Of a stretch of DNA of 64,000 nt, positions 37,179-45,361 are shown piece after piece. The notes below the pieces were generated by a model, which worked only from the letters and a program-made list of their open reading frames with translations, ran no database searches and had not been told where the DNA came from. The position numbers and the translations under genes were made by a program. This DNA is from Streptosporangium album (GTDB lineage: Bacteria > Actinomycetota > Actinomycetes > Streptosporangiales > Streptosporangiaceae). The stretch spans positions 2,046,001-2,110,000 of the forward strand of contig NZ_JACHJU010000001.1 of assembly GCF_014203795.1 (NCBI RefSeq), written 5' to 3'. The number at the start of each line of letters is the position of its first letter. The stretch's first letter is position 1.

Positions 37179-38396
37179 ATGACCGGGCTACGGGACGGAC
37201 TGGTGGTTTATGCGGGACGGCTGCGCGCCGATCCATGGTCGCGCGACCTCGGCCCCGCCTGGCTTCGCATCAGGAACGGCCGCTTCGAGGAGATCGCACG
37301 CGGCCACACCCGGCCGACGGACTGGCCCGACTGCCCCACCGTGGACCTGGGGGCTGCGGTCGTGCTGCCCGGGCTGGTGGACTCCCACGTCCACCTGACC
37401 GAGTCGGGCGACGGGACCGGTGAGGACGTTTCCGCGGCCAGGTCCACCTCCGAGCGGGTGGACCTGGCCATCAGGAACGCCCGGACCGCACTGCGCGCGG
37501 GCATCACCACCGTCGCCGACTGCGGAGGCTCGCCGGAGGCCGTGTTCGAGGTGCGCGCCCGCGCGGCCTCCCTTCCCGACTGCGCCCGGACGCTCGTGGC
37601 GGCGGCGCCGATCACCACGGTGCGCGGACACACCTGGCGCTTCGGTGGAGAGGCGCGCGACGACGAGGCCATGCGCGATCTGGTCAGGCGGTTCGCCGCC
37701 GCCGGGGCCGACTTCATCAAGATCATGGCCTCCGGCGGCGGTACGCCGGGGGCGCCCGCGTGGGAGCCGAGCTTCTCCGAGGAGTCGCTGCGCGGTGTGG
37801 TCGAGACAGCGGCGTCGCTCGGCCGTCCCCTGAAGGTCCACTGCCTGTCCGCTGACTCGATGCGCACCGCCGTCGCCGCAGGCGCGAGGCTGATCGAGCA
37901 CGGGAAGTTCCGCACCGCCATGGAGGACGGCAGCGGCTTCGACCCTGCCGTCGTGGACCTGATCGTGGGGGCCGGCGCCGTCGTCTGCCCGACGCTGTCG
38001 GTCGGCCATCATGTGCTCGCCGCGCCGCCCGAGGTCTCCGGGGACGCGGGGACGTTGTGGGGCAGGCGACAGCCGCATGACCTGGACGACTTCCGGCGGA
38101 TGGTCGAGAGCGGTGTCCGCATGGTGAGCGGCACGGATGCCGGCTGGCGGTTCACTCCGTTCGACGCGCTGCCCGGAGAGCTGCGGCTGATGGCCGGTTC
38201 CGGGATGACGAACCGGGAGACCCTGGCCTCGGCGACCACCGGCGCGGCCGACGCGCTCGGGGTGGGAGATCGGATCGGCCGGATCGCGGCCGGATACCAG
38301 GCGGACTTCATCGCTGTCGACGCCGACCCCGTGGACGACCTCTCCGCGCTGGATCGGCCGCAGGCGGTGGCGCGCGACGGGCACGTCATCCGATGA
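37179..38396 (+). CDS. Metal-dependent amidohydrolase (second paralog)
   Basis: A 405-aa amidohydrolase with the same metal-ligand pattern as its neighbour: HVH in LVDSHVHLTES, lysine in ADFIKIMASGGG, histidines in LKVHCLSAD and LIEHGKF, and aspartate in MVSGTDAGWRF. Family members are cytoplasmic peptidases, lactamases or imidazolonepropionase-like enzymes. ATG 37179 follows GGAGGG. The stop overlaps the next gene by 4 bp. Two related hydrolases beside a peptide importer suggest stepwise breakdown of one compound class. Confidence 0.87.
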   Translation: MTGLRDGLVVYAGRLRADPWSRDLGPAWLRIRNGRFEEIARGHTRPTDWPDCPTVDLGAAVVLPGLVDSHVHLTESGDGTGEDVSAARSTSERVDLAIRNARTALRAGITTVADCGGSPEAVFEVRARAASLPDCARTLVAAAPITTVRGHTWRFGGEARDDEAMRDLVRRFAAAGADFIKIMASGGGTPGAPAWEPSFSEESLRGVVETAASLGRPLKVHCLSADSMRTAVAAGARLIEHGKFRTAMEDGSGFDPAVVDLIVGAGAVVCPTLSVGHHVLAAPPEVSGDAGTLWGRRQPHDLDDFRRMVESGVRMVSGTDAGWRFTPFDALPGELRLMAGSGMTNRETLASATTGAADALGVGDRIGRIAAGYQADFIAVDADPVDDLSALDRPQAVARDGHVIR

Positions 38397-38989
38397 GCGA
38401 TGTCGAGCCGGCCGACCCGGTGACCGTCCTGCTCGACTGGCAGCGGGCCGCGCGGGAGGCCGACGATCCGCAGGCGGGGCTGATGGCGCTGAGCACCGTC
38501 AGTCCGGCGGGCGAGCCGCGCCTGCGGACCGTCTCGCTGAAGCTGCTCGACGGCCGCAGGATCGGTTTCGTCACCGACAGCCGTTCGCCCAAGGCCGGCG
38601 ACATCGCCGCCTGTCCCAGGGTGGCGGTGATGTTCGTCTGGATGTCACTACGACGGCAGGTCATGATACGCGGTGTCGCGGCACGCATGAGCGAGGCGGA
38701 GGCACAGGAGGAGTTTCACCGTCGCGCTCGGCCCGCCCAGCTCGCAGCCTGGGTGAGCCATCAGTCCGCACCGGTTCCGGGCCGGGCTGAGCTGGAATCG
38801 GACATGGCTGCGGCCTCCCGCCGCTGGCCTCCGGGCACACCCGTGCCGGTGCCTCCGCACTGGGCGGGGTTCGTCGTCACGCCTGTGGAGATCGAGTTCC
38901 TTCAGGCGGGCCGTCCTGACCGCCTGCATGATCGCCGGAGACATCGGCTCGTGGGGGACCAGTGGGTCCAGCGGATCCTCAGCCCTTGA
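38393..38989 (+). CDS. Pyridoxamine 5'-phosphate oxidase-family protein
   Basis: A 198-aa FMN-binding split-barrel protein of the PdxH type: LSTVSPAGEPRLRTVSLK, SLRRQVMIRGVAARMSEAE and the C-terminal dimer region HRLVGDQWVQRILSP. PdxH makes PLP from PNP or PMP with oxygen. C-terminal R-L and H residues used for substrate binding are partly preserved but the sequence deviates from housekeeping PdxH (for example PDRLHDRRRHR), so it may be a relative. It is coupled to the amidohydrolase by ATGA overlap. In a cluster with three PLP enzymes, cofactor supply is a sensible role. Confidence 0.83.
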   Translation: MSDVEPADPVTVLLDWQRAAREADDPQAGLMALSTVSPAGEPRLRTVSLKLLDGRRIGFVTDSRSPKAGDIAACPRVAVMFVWMSLRRQVMIRGVAARMSEAEAQEEFHRRARPAQLAAWVSHQSAPVPGRAELESDMAAASRRWPPGTPVPVPPHWAGFVVTPVEIEFLQAGRPDRLHDRRRHRLVGDQWVQRILSP

Positions 38990-39044
38990 GCTGAGGCCCT
39001 GGCCGTGGCGCATCGGGTCGTACGACTCCTGAAGACAGTAATCC

Positions 39045-39061
39045 GCATTCAGAAATTGGGG
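39045..39061 (+). promoter_or_regulatory. Weak GntR-type half-site before the secreted hydrolase gene
   Basis: Reading from 39044, CCGCATTCAGAAATTGG matches 12 of 17 positions of the reverse complement of the importer palindrome, with the GCATTCAGAA half intact. CCTGAAGACAG lies 18 bp upstream. This is a weaker site and could be chance. Confidence 0.35.
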
Positions 39062-39083
39062 TTAGCACCCAAGAGGAGCAAGA

Positions 39084-40142
39084 GTGAAGCGTCGCGAATT
39101 GTTGGGAAGCGCCGTGCCCGGCGTGATCGCCTTATCCGCCGGAGGAATGGCTCTGTCGAATGACGACGGCGGCATTCACGTGCGAGAAGTGGGCAGCTAC
39201 TTCGTCGGCGGAAAATCAATCACTCTCGCCGATGCGCCGTCCCGGGACGCATTCGTCGCGGCAGGGCGGTCCCCGGCCCGCGTGGATCCCAACGGGGATT
39301 TCGAAACCGGTCAGGTCTACGTCCAGTTCGTACGGCTGGCACGCCCCCGCAGTTCGTTGCCGCTGCTCATGTGGCACGGCGGCGGCCTCACCGGCGTCTC
39401 CTTCGAAACCACGCCGGACGGCCGACCGGGATGGCAGCAGCAGTTCCTCGCCGGTGGGCACGACGTCCACCTGGCCGACGGCTTCGGCGGTGGCCGCGCC
39501 TCATGGCAGCGCTATCCGGAAATCTCCCAGGCAGAACCACTGTTCCGCACCAAGCAGGAGCTGTGGGAGCTGTTTCGGATCGGCCCCGCCGGATCGTACG
39601 CCACCGATCCGGCGAAGCGTCGGCCGTATCCCGACACGCAGTTCCCCGTCGCCGCATTCGACCGGTTCGTCAAGCAGGTGGTGCCTCGCTTTCGGACGTA
39701 CGACCAGTCCACCCAGGCCGGGTACAACGCGCTCGTCGCCCAGGTCGGGCCGAACGTGGTACTCACCCACAGCGCCGCTGGACCGCTCGGATTCGCCTCG
39801 ACGATCGCCGCGCCCGACCTCGTCCGCGCCCACGTCGCGATCGAGCCGTCAGGCGCTCCCGACCCGGACTCCGTGGACCTCAAACGGCTTAGCCGGATTC
39901 CGCACCTCATCATCTGGGGCGACCGTCTCGGGCTGAACGAACCCGGCAACTCATGGACGGAGCTGTACACCTCTACCAGGAGGTTCCATGACGCCCTGCG
40001 GAAGGCCGGTGGCAAGTCGACCTGGATCGACCTGCCGTCCGAAGGCTACCGCGGGAACTCCCACATGATCATGATGGATCGCAACTCACGGCAGGTGTCA
40101 AACCTGATCAATTCATGGCTGAAAGAAAACGTGAACGATTGA
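39084..40142 (+). CDS. Exported alpha/beta hydrolase (esterase-like)
   Basis: A 352-aa hydrolase. The N-terminus MKRRELLGSAVPGVIALSAGG has a twin-arginine-like KRRELLG motif and a hydrophobic core, indicating Tat-type export. The fold shows the oxyanion region LMWHGGGLTG, the nucleophile serine in VVLTHSAAGPLG (variant H-S-A-A-G), the acid near IIWGDRLG and the histidine in NSHMIMMD. GTG 39084 follows AAGAGGAGC. Relatives are secreted esterases; natural substrate is unknown. Its place at the end of the catabolic cluster, with a weak operator, suggests it releases substrate outside for the importer. Confidence 0.83.
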   Translation: MKRRELLGSAVPGVIALSAGGMALSNDDGGIHVREVGSYFVGGKSITLADAPSRDAFVAAGRSPARVDPNGDFETGQVYVQFVRLARPRSSLPLLMWHGGGLTGVSFETTPDGRPGWQQQFLAGGHDVHLADGFGGGRASWQRYPEISQAEPLFRTKQELWELFRIGPAGSYATDPAKRRPYPDTQFPVAAFDRFVKQVVPRFRTYDQSTQAGYNALVAQVGPNVVLTHSAAGPLGFASTIAAPDLVRAHVAIEPSGAPDPDSVDLKRLSRIPHLIIWGDRLGLNEPGNSWTELYTSTRRFHDALRKAGGKSTWIDLPSEGYRGNSHMIMMDRNSRQVSNLINSWLKENVND

Positions 40143-40159
40143 GTTCGTGGCGTTCACGA

Positions 40160-40225
40160 GAAGACGACCGGGCGTCCGGACAACGGATATGCCGCTGGCC
40201 GCACCGGTCACCATGACCACCCGGC
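40160..40225 (-). pseudogene. Fragment of a short-chain dehydrogenase N-terminus
   Basis: On the minus strand this stretch encodes VVMVTGAASGIS, the NAD(P)-binding start of short-chain dehydrogenases (TGxxxGIG), then runs into unrelated sequence with no continuing gene. It looks like a small leftover at the boundary of the conserved cluster and the accessory region. Confidence 0.35.
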
Positions 40226-40335
40226 GCGCCTATCTCCGGGTGTCGCATGTCGAGGAGTCCTGACCTCAGGCCGGGGCTCTGAGGAGCCCGGCCACCCCCG
40301 GGTGTTCCGGGCCCAGTATGTTTTCCAGCCCTGCC

Positions 40336-40833
40336 TCATCCGTTGCCGTAGTCGATGATCCGCCACCGCTCCGAGGGAGCGTTTCGGCCGACCAGGAAGT
40401 CGTAACGACGTTCCCCGTCCATTTCGGGCCCCTCTTCCTCCAGATCGACCTTGTATCGGGTAGGAACAGCGGACACGAGCCGGGCATATGCAGAACTGTC
40501 TGTACGGGGTTCGCCAACCCAGATCAGGTCAAGACGGCGATAGGAGCAGCCGATGCCCCTATCGCCATGCCTCGCCAGGAAAGAGGGTGCGGACAGGGCC
40601 CGCGCGGTGTCGTCGTCCCTGGCCGCCACGGCTTGCAGGTATGCCGTGACGACCTGTTCCGGGGTTGCGTCGGGCGGTGGAGTGGCGACCGCGGAGCGCT
40701 GCTCGGGAAACAGCTTGCACCACTCGACCCGCAGCGTTGGCAGAACCTCATACGAGGTCGCGATGATCACGCCTGCCAGGACGACCGCGACCGCGACCGG
40801 TATCCAGATCTTGCGTGTCGTTCTGGCAGTCAC
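40336..40833 (-). CDS. Hypothetical membrane-anchored protein
   Basis: A 165-aa protein with one N-terminal helix (about residues 9-27, IWIPVAVAVVLAGVIIATSY) and an exposed domain. TPEQVVTAYLQAVAARDDDTARAL is the opening helix of a SnoaL/NTF2-like or DUF4878-type cone-shaped fold, and RWRIIDYG is a typical last strand. Two cysteines (EWCKLF, GIGCSYR) may form a disulfide. Function unknown. It is flanked by intergenic DNA on both sides, so it is probably monocistronic. Confidence 0.75.
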   Translation of the reverse strand: MTARTTRKIWIPVAVAVVLAGVIIATSYEVLPTLRVEWCKLFPEQRSAVATPPPDATPEQVVTAYLQAVAARDDDTARALSAPSFLARHGDRGIGCSYRRLDLIWVGEPRTDSSAYARLVSAVPTRYKVDLEEEGPEMDGERRYDFLVGRNAPSERWRIIDYGNG

Positions 40834-41213
40834 ACCGAAGTCCTGTCAGCGGTTGATACGCACAGCGTGGATTTTACCTTTCGGAACCGTGCTGTGAACT
40901 GGAACCGGGCCTTCCTCCTGATGAGAGCAGGGCCATTCGGACCTTGGGGTGATGGAGCATGGCCATCGCGGAGGCGTTGCGGAAAGACACGCACCATCTC
41001 GCCGGAATCGGAGGTCTCGCCGGCCAGCGGTCAGGGTCACCCGCCGAGGCCGCTGAGCGGTGGCCCAGCCCCGCCCAAGCAGGTCCGCGGGTGAGAACGG
41101 TTGAACGGCCCGGTCGGTGCGTATAAGTTTCCCCCTGGAGGCGCATAAGCGCCTGCCCCGGACGAGATGGGCGCCGTACCCGGACTGCCAAGACGACGCT
41201 CTCAGGAGACGTC

Positions 41214-42119
41214 ATGGGCGGAAGCACGCATCCGGTCGATTTCACGTCTGAGACGCCCGAGCCTCGCGCACTGGACGTCCGCTGGATCCACGGGTCGCCG
41301 TCAGCGAAGCACAACACCGATCCCGACATCCAGGTGTACTCCTACGACGAGCACACGTTCATCCTGCGCCAGAACATGGCGATCAACTACGAGGCGCCAT
41401 TCCTGTTCCTGATGTTCGGCAGCACCCGAGCCGTACTCATCGACACCGGAGCCACCGCGTCCGCCGAGTTCTTCCCTCTGCGCCGGGTCGTCGACGACCT
41501 GACCGGACGCCGGCTGGCCGAGCATCCCCGAGACGGCTACCCGCTGCTCGTCCTGCACACCCACGCCCACCGTGACCACATCGCCGGAGACGCCCAGTTC
41601 ACCGACCGCCCCGACACCGTCGTCGTGGGAGCGGATCTGAAAAGCGCCTGGGAGTACTTCGGGTTCGCCGACGCCCCCGACCGGGTGGCTCAAGTCGATC
41701 TCGGGGGCCGAGTACTGGAGTGCCTGGCCACCCCCGGGCACCATGAGGCGGCCGTCACGTTCTACGACCCCCACACCGGATTCCTGCTCACCGGCGACAC
41801 GGTGTATCCAGGACGGCTGTATGTGGAGGACTGGGCCGCCTTCGGCAGGACTATCGACCGCTTGATCGGGTTCGCCGACGTCCGGCCGGTCACCCACGTC
41901 CTCGGCTGCCACATCGAGATGACCAACGAGCCGGGTGTGGACTACCCCGTCCTCACCACCTACCAGCCGGACGAACCGCCGCTGCAGATGACCGTGGATC
42001 AATTACGCGGCATCCGCAAGGCGATCGATGCGATCGGCGACCGGCCCGGCCGACATGCCTTCGCCGACTTCGTCATCTGCCGCAAGGGCACTGCGCAGGG
42101 CTCAGGCGGTGTTGGCTGA
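41214..42119 (+). CDS. MBL-fold metallo-hydrolase
   Basis: A 301-aa metallo-beta-lactamase-fold hydrolase. The zinc motif HTHAHRDH lies at residues 115-122, a further histidine ligand in ATPGHHEAAV and the bridging aspartate in LLTGDTVYPG, with a last histidine in HVLGCHIEM. No signal peptide is present. The fold covers glyoxalase II, lactonases and others; substrate cannot be told. ATG 41214 follows AGGAGA. It is followed by a hairpin at 42212 and a 77-bp mobile-element-like repeat. Confidence 0.9.
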   Translation: MGGSTHPVDFTSETPEPRALDVRWIHGSPSAKHNTDPDIQVYSYDEHTFILRQNMAINYEAPFLFLMFGSTRAVLIDTGATASAEFFPLRRVVDDLTGRRLAEHPRDGYPLLVLHTHAHRDHIAGDAQFTDRPDTVVVGADLKSAWEYFGFADAPDRVAQVDLGGRVLECLATPGHHEAAVTFYDPHTGFLLTGDTVYPGRLYVEDWAAFGRTIDRLIGFADVRPVTHVLGCHIEMTNEPGVDYPVLTTYQPDEPPLQMTVDQLRGIRKAIDAIGDRPGRHAFADFVICRKGTAQGSGGVG

Positions 42120-42211
42120 CTTTTCGCCGGCTCCAGTCCGCGAGAGCCCTGCCGAGGCCGTACGGCCTCCCCCACGGAGGAACCGACCGCATAGCCGCTG
42201 AACAGCGAAAA

Positions 42212-42240
42212 GGCCCGGATCCATAATACGGAACCGGGCC
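42212..42240 (+). terminator. Hairpin after the MBL-fold gene
   Basis: GGCCCGGATCC (42212-42222) and GGAACCGGGCC (42230-42240) form an 11-bp stem with one mismatch and a 7-nt loop, preceded by AAAA. A similar hairpin precedes the same 77-bp repeat at 55351. Confidence 0.55.
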
Positions 42241-42257
42241 ACTCGACCTTGTGGAGA

Positions 42258-42334
42258 GTTCACGAGTGGCCCTTGCCAGGCGCGGAGTAGGTGCCAGGAA
42301 GATCGCTTCCCGGAATCAGGGTGATCGTTTCCCG
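42258..42334 (+). repeat. 77-bp dispersed repeat, copy A
   Basis: The copy starts GTTCACGAGTG, has AAGATCGCTTCCCG at 42299-42312 and ends GATCGTTTCCCG at 42323-42334. Box order and spacing are the same in copy B (55430-55506) and nearly so in copy C (58110-58185); copy D (58997-59050) is partial. All are in the same orientation. It is probably the end of an unidentified insertion sequence. Confidence 0.7.
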
Positions 42335-42732
42335 AGGACGACCCCGTCGGCGCGTGGCTAGCCCCGAGCGAGAACCAGGCCGATACGTTCGCCCAGCCCC
42401 TGGCCGTACCCGAACTGAAGCTGGACCAGACCCTGTCCGGTGAGGACGGTGACGACGGCTGGATGCAGCTCGGATTCCGGCACAACTGCTGGAAACACGA
42501 GGAAGACCTGACCATCCGCTACACGGGCGTGACCCGCTTCACGCTGCAGACCGCATCAGACATGCCTCGCGTGACCCGACTCGGTGAGGTCATCCTGGAC
42601 GAGGTGCTGCCGCACCCGGACGGATGCGCCCACGAGATCGCCTGCCACACCGGGTCCACCACCATCGTCTGCCGGGACCTCACCGCAACGTGGGTCGAGG
42701 CCAGCTGCCCGGACCAACCCCAAAAGGACTGA
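42325..42732 (+). pseudogene. 5'-truncated hypothetical gene next to repeat copy A
   Basis: A frame with normal coding bias is open from the last box of the 77-bp repeat through to 42732, but no start codon occurs before ATG 42463. The encoded 136 residues (including LAVPELKLDQTLSGEDGDDG and IRYTGVTRFTLQ) look like an immunity- or DUF-type beta protein with several cysteines. The gene was probably cut at its 5' end by the repeat. A shorter 89-aa product from 42463 is possible. Confidence 0.45.
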
Positions 42733-42752
42733 TCTTGAGAAGAGATGGCGCG

Positions 42753-43361
42753 ATGGAGCCCGGCTACGCCCTTGCCGGCTATCGGGTCGCCCCACGCGCT
42801 GATCGCCAGGACTGGCAGGACACCGCCCTTCCCAGCACGGGCCTGGTGTCGCTGAGCGACTGCGTGGTCGACCTGATGCCAGTAGACCCCAATGGCTGGG
42901 ACGACTGGTTCGCCAGCCCTCAGGAGGCTGAGATCGCGCGCGACCAGGCCGGCAAGCCGGGCTTGCACGTCCTCGCAGTCGGATTCGCCACCGCCGATGT
43001 TCCTGGGCTGCTGGCCGATATCGCCGATGGCGGCTGGGACACAGCAGCCGGCGGCCTACCGGAACGGCTGGCCCGGCACGAGAGGTTCCCGCATGCCGGC
43101 GGCCAGCGGCTGGGCTTTGAACTGGTCGGCTTCGACAGCGGGCGCTGGCACACCTGGACCTGTCTGGGAGGCCTTGTCGCCGACGTCCGCAGGGCCACCG
43201 GCGTCCAGCCGGGACAGTGGGGGCTGATCCAGGACGAGCAGGACGCGCGCCGCGCCGCTCAATGGCTCACCGGCTCAGGCCTCGGCGACCCCAAGGTATT
43301 GCTCTGGGCAGCCGCGCTCCTCACCGACGTCACCCGAGCATTGAACGCAGCAACTCCATGA
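42753..43361 (+). CDS. Hypothetical protein, first gene of coupled pair
   Basis: A 202-aa soluble protein rich in tryptophan (for example NGWDDWFASPQEAE, GRWHTWTCLGG). I recognise no family. ATG 42753 is chosen because the conserved-looking start MEPGYALAGYRVAPRAD follows it. The stop codon overlaps the next start (ATGA), so both proteins are probably made together. The pair resembles actinobacterial two-gene units of unknown function within islands. Confidence 0.65.
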   Translation: MEPGYALAGYRVAPRADRQDWQDTALPSTGLVSLSDCVVDLMPVDPNGWDDWFASPQEAEIARDQAGKPGLHVLAVGFATADVPGLLADIADGGWDTAAGGLPERLARHERFPHAGGQRLGFELVGFDSGRWHTWTCLGGLVADVRRATGVQPGQWGLIQDEQDARRAAQWLTGSGLGDPKVLLWAAALLTDVTRALNAATP

Positions 43362-44206
43362 CCGTCCACACCGGACCCGGTGGTGAGCCTGCGAATAATC
43401 CGCATGCCCCAGAACTGGCATCACGGCAGACTCCGACCATGACCGACGTTCTCGCCTGCGAGCTCATGCCCCTGGGGACGAAGACACCCCGGCTTGGGGT
43501 CGACTGGACCCAACGACCCAGCCGCTACCTGACGATCGACGGCAAGCCCGCCTACCGGATCGCCTACTCGTGCGGCACCTGCGGACTGGTCCTGCGCCGC
43601 CAACCCGGAGCGACCGCGGGCCCGCCGCCCGCAGAAGAGGTTCGCGACCGGCTCAGCACCGGACTCGACACATTGGACTCCGAGATCATCGGCGCCTTCT
43701 CCGCTCAGCTGCCCCATGGGGACTACCTCGTCATGCTGCTGGACGTCCAGCCGAGGCTCGTCACGCCCGGCTCAGCTGACGACTACTTCGCAGCCGAAGG
43801 CCCCAGCGCCTGGCGGAACGAAGAGTTCGAGTATCCGCTCGACCCAGCCAACACCGGCTATTACCGGCTCGGCCGCAACCGTGTCAACGAGCACGATGAA
43901 CTGTTCCAATTCGCCGTCCCCATCACCGACCCCGCACAGGCTGATCCGGCAACCACTGACCGCTACGCCAGCGCCGCCGACAGCCACCCCACAGCGGTCG
44001 CCCTCGGGCTCCTTGACATCCAAGGACCCTGGTTCCGCCGTGAACGCCACTGGGGGCTGTTCCACTACCTCCTCGACGGTCACCACAAGACAGCCGCCGC
44101 AGCAGGACGCACCGTCCGCCTGCTGACCTTCATCTCAGCAACCGAGTCCTTCGCCACCGAGGCGGAGCTCCTGCAGCTGCCAGAGACCCTCCAGGCCGAG
44201 GAATAG
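43358..44206 (+). CDS. Hypothetical protein, second gene of coupled pair
   Basis: A 282-aa protein with a zinc-ribbon-like YSCGTCGLVLRRQ segment and a long central beta-rich domain (FEYPLDPANTGYYRLGRNR). The C-terminal part HWGLFHYLLDGHHKTAAAA contains several histidines. I do not recognise it. ATG 43358 overlaps the stop of the previous gene, which decides the start over an open frame reaching 43217. Confidence 0.65.
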   Translation: MTVHTGPGGEPANNPHAPELASRQTPTMTDVLACELMPLGTKTPRLGVDWTQRPSRYLTIDGKPAYRIAYSCGTCGLVLRRQPGATAGPPPAEEVRDRLSTGLDTLDSEIIGAFSAQLPHGDYLVMLLDVQPRLVTPGSADDYFAAEGPSAWRNEEFEYPLDPANTGYYRLGRNRVNEHDELFQFAVPITDPAQADPATTDRYASAADSHPTAVALGLLDIQGPWFRRERHWGLFHYLLDGHHKTAAAAGRTVRLLTFISATESFATEAELLQLPETLQAEE

Positions 44207-44549
44207 TGCACGGTCGGAATAACACCCCTGCACCAGTAGCTCACCGGGCGCTCGGCCTCACCTGCCTCACCAGACACCGGGGACCGCAACCGGTCGACCA
44301 AGGCCACCAGCCGCAGCAACGCCTCCACGCTGAGTATCGCCCCAGGCCCAGACGGTGCAATAGAGAGCAGTCCAGCTACAGGTGCATCACCGGTGGCGGA
44401 TTGAAGCGGTCCAGCGCACTCCGTCAGGCAAGGTGTTCACCGCCAGGTTCGGAATCTGTCAAACCTGCTGCCTTTCCGCCGACTCGTCGGTGATCTCACC
44501 TCGTGTCGATTGCGACTGCACCGTGACGTTTGCCCTCGAAGATGACCGT
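44207..44549. other. Gap without recognisable gene
   Basis: No frame here has convincing coding bias or a recognisable product. Degraded coding DNA is possible. Confidence 0.5.
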
Positions 44550-45113
44550 GTGAATATAGAGAAGATGCGTCCCCGCGTTGAGGAGTTGTCCCGGCGGCTT
44601 GGTGTCAACCCACCTGACGTGGTCTACGGCCAGCCGCCCCAAGGAGCGGACTGCATGCTGAAGAGACGCGGCAAGAACTCACTGATTGTCATCGGAGCTA
44701 CCTTTGACGACCTGCCGGAGCATTTGCAGGACGTGGATCTCGGGTGGGCCATCGCGGCATCCGACCGCACACGTGTTCGCAAGGAGGGGGTATCAACTTC
44801 GGCCTCGGCTGGCATCGGCGCTGTGGCTGGCCTCGTTGGGGCCCCGTTGATCTTTCTGTTCGACTCACCCATCCCATTCGGCGTGGTGACTCTGACACTT
44901 CTCATCGTGATCGGAATGCCGATCATCATCAGAGGGCAGATATACGCGCTGGACCGCAGGGTGGCCGAGGTCTGCGGAAGGGAGGTGGTCCATCGCGCCC
45001 TGGAGTACTGGCAGAAGAACCCGCCTCAGATGCGAGGTCTCTACCAACTCGCGATAAAGCTGCAGCCTTCCATGGCGAAACGAGCTGCTCGGCTGGCCCC
45101 TGCGAACCTCTGA
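44550..45113 (+). CDS. M48-peptidase-like membrane protein lacking the catalytic HExxH
   Basis: A 187-aa product. EELSRRLGVNPPDVVYG and NSLIVIGATFDDLPEHL resemble the stretch before the active site in M48 (HtpX/Ste24) peptidases, and ALDRRVAEVCGREVVHRALEYW resembles the later ExxxD helix. Where HExxH is expected the sequence is DVDLGWAIAAS, so no zinc site exists. Two membrane helices (about 90-110 and 113-133) follow. GTG 44550 is a plausible start; the frame is open to 44382. It may be a pseudoenzyme. The M48 link is my reading of motifs and is not certain. Confidence 0.5.
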   Translation: MNIEKMRPRVEELSRRLGVNPPDVVYGQPPQGADCMLKRRGKNSLIVIGATFDDLPEHLQDVDLGWAIAASDRTRVRKEGVSTSASAGIGAVAGLVGAPLIFLFDSPIPFGVVTLTLLIVIGMPIIIRGQIYALDRRVAEVCGREVVHRALEYWQKNPPQMRGLYQLAIKLQPSMAKRAARLAPANL

Positions 45114-45361
45114 AGGCGAACCACACTCCCCGCCACGTGAGCAGCCTGCGTGCGCCCGCACAGTTTCCCCCGAGTCTCTCTCATCACTTCGTACGCCCTC
45201 GATCCACCACGGAGCGGCAGCGGGCTAGCGACGGAGGGGCTCGGCCTCACGTATATCGCTCCAAGGCCCCCTGCTTGCAAAGCAGGCGTGGTACCGGCTC
45301 GACATGGTTGGGGGCTTTGCTCTTCCTGCTGGGATCTTCCGCCATCGTCCATCAGTGTCCA

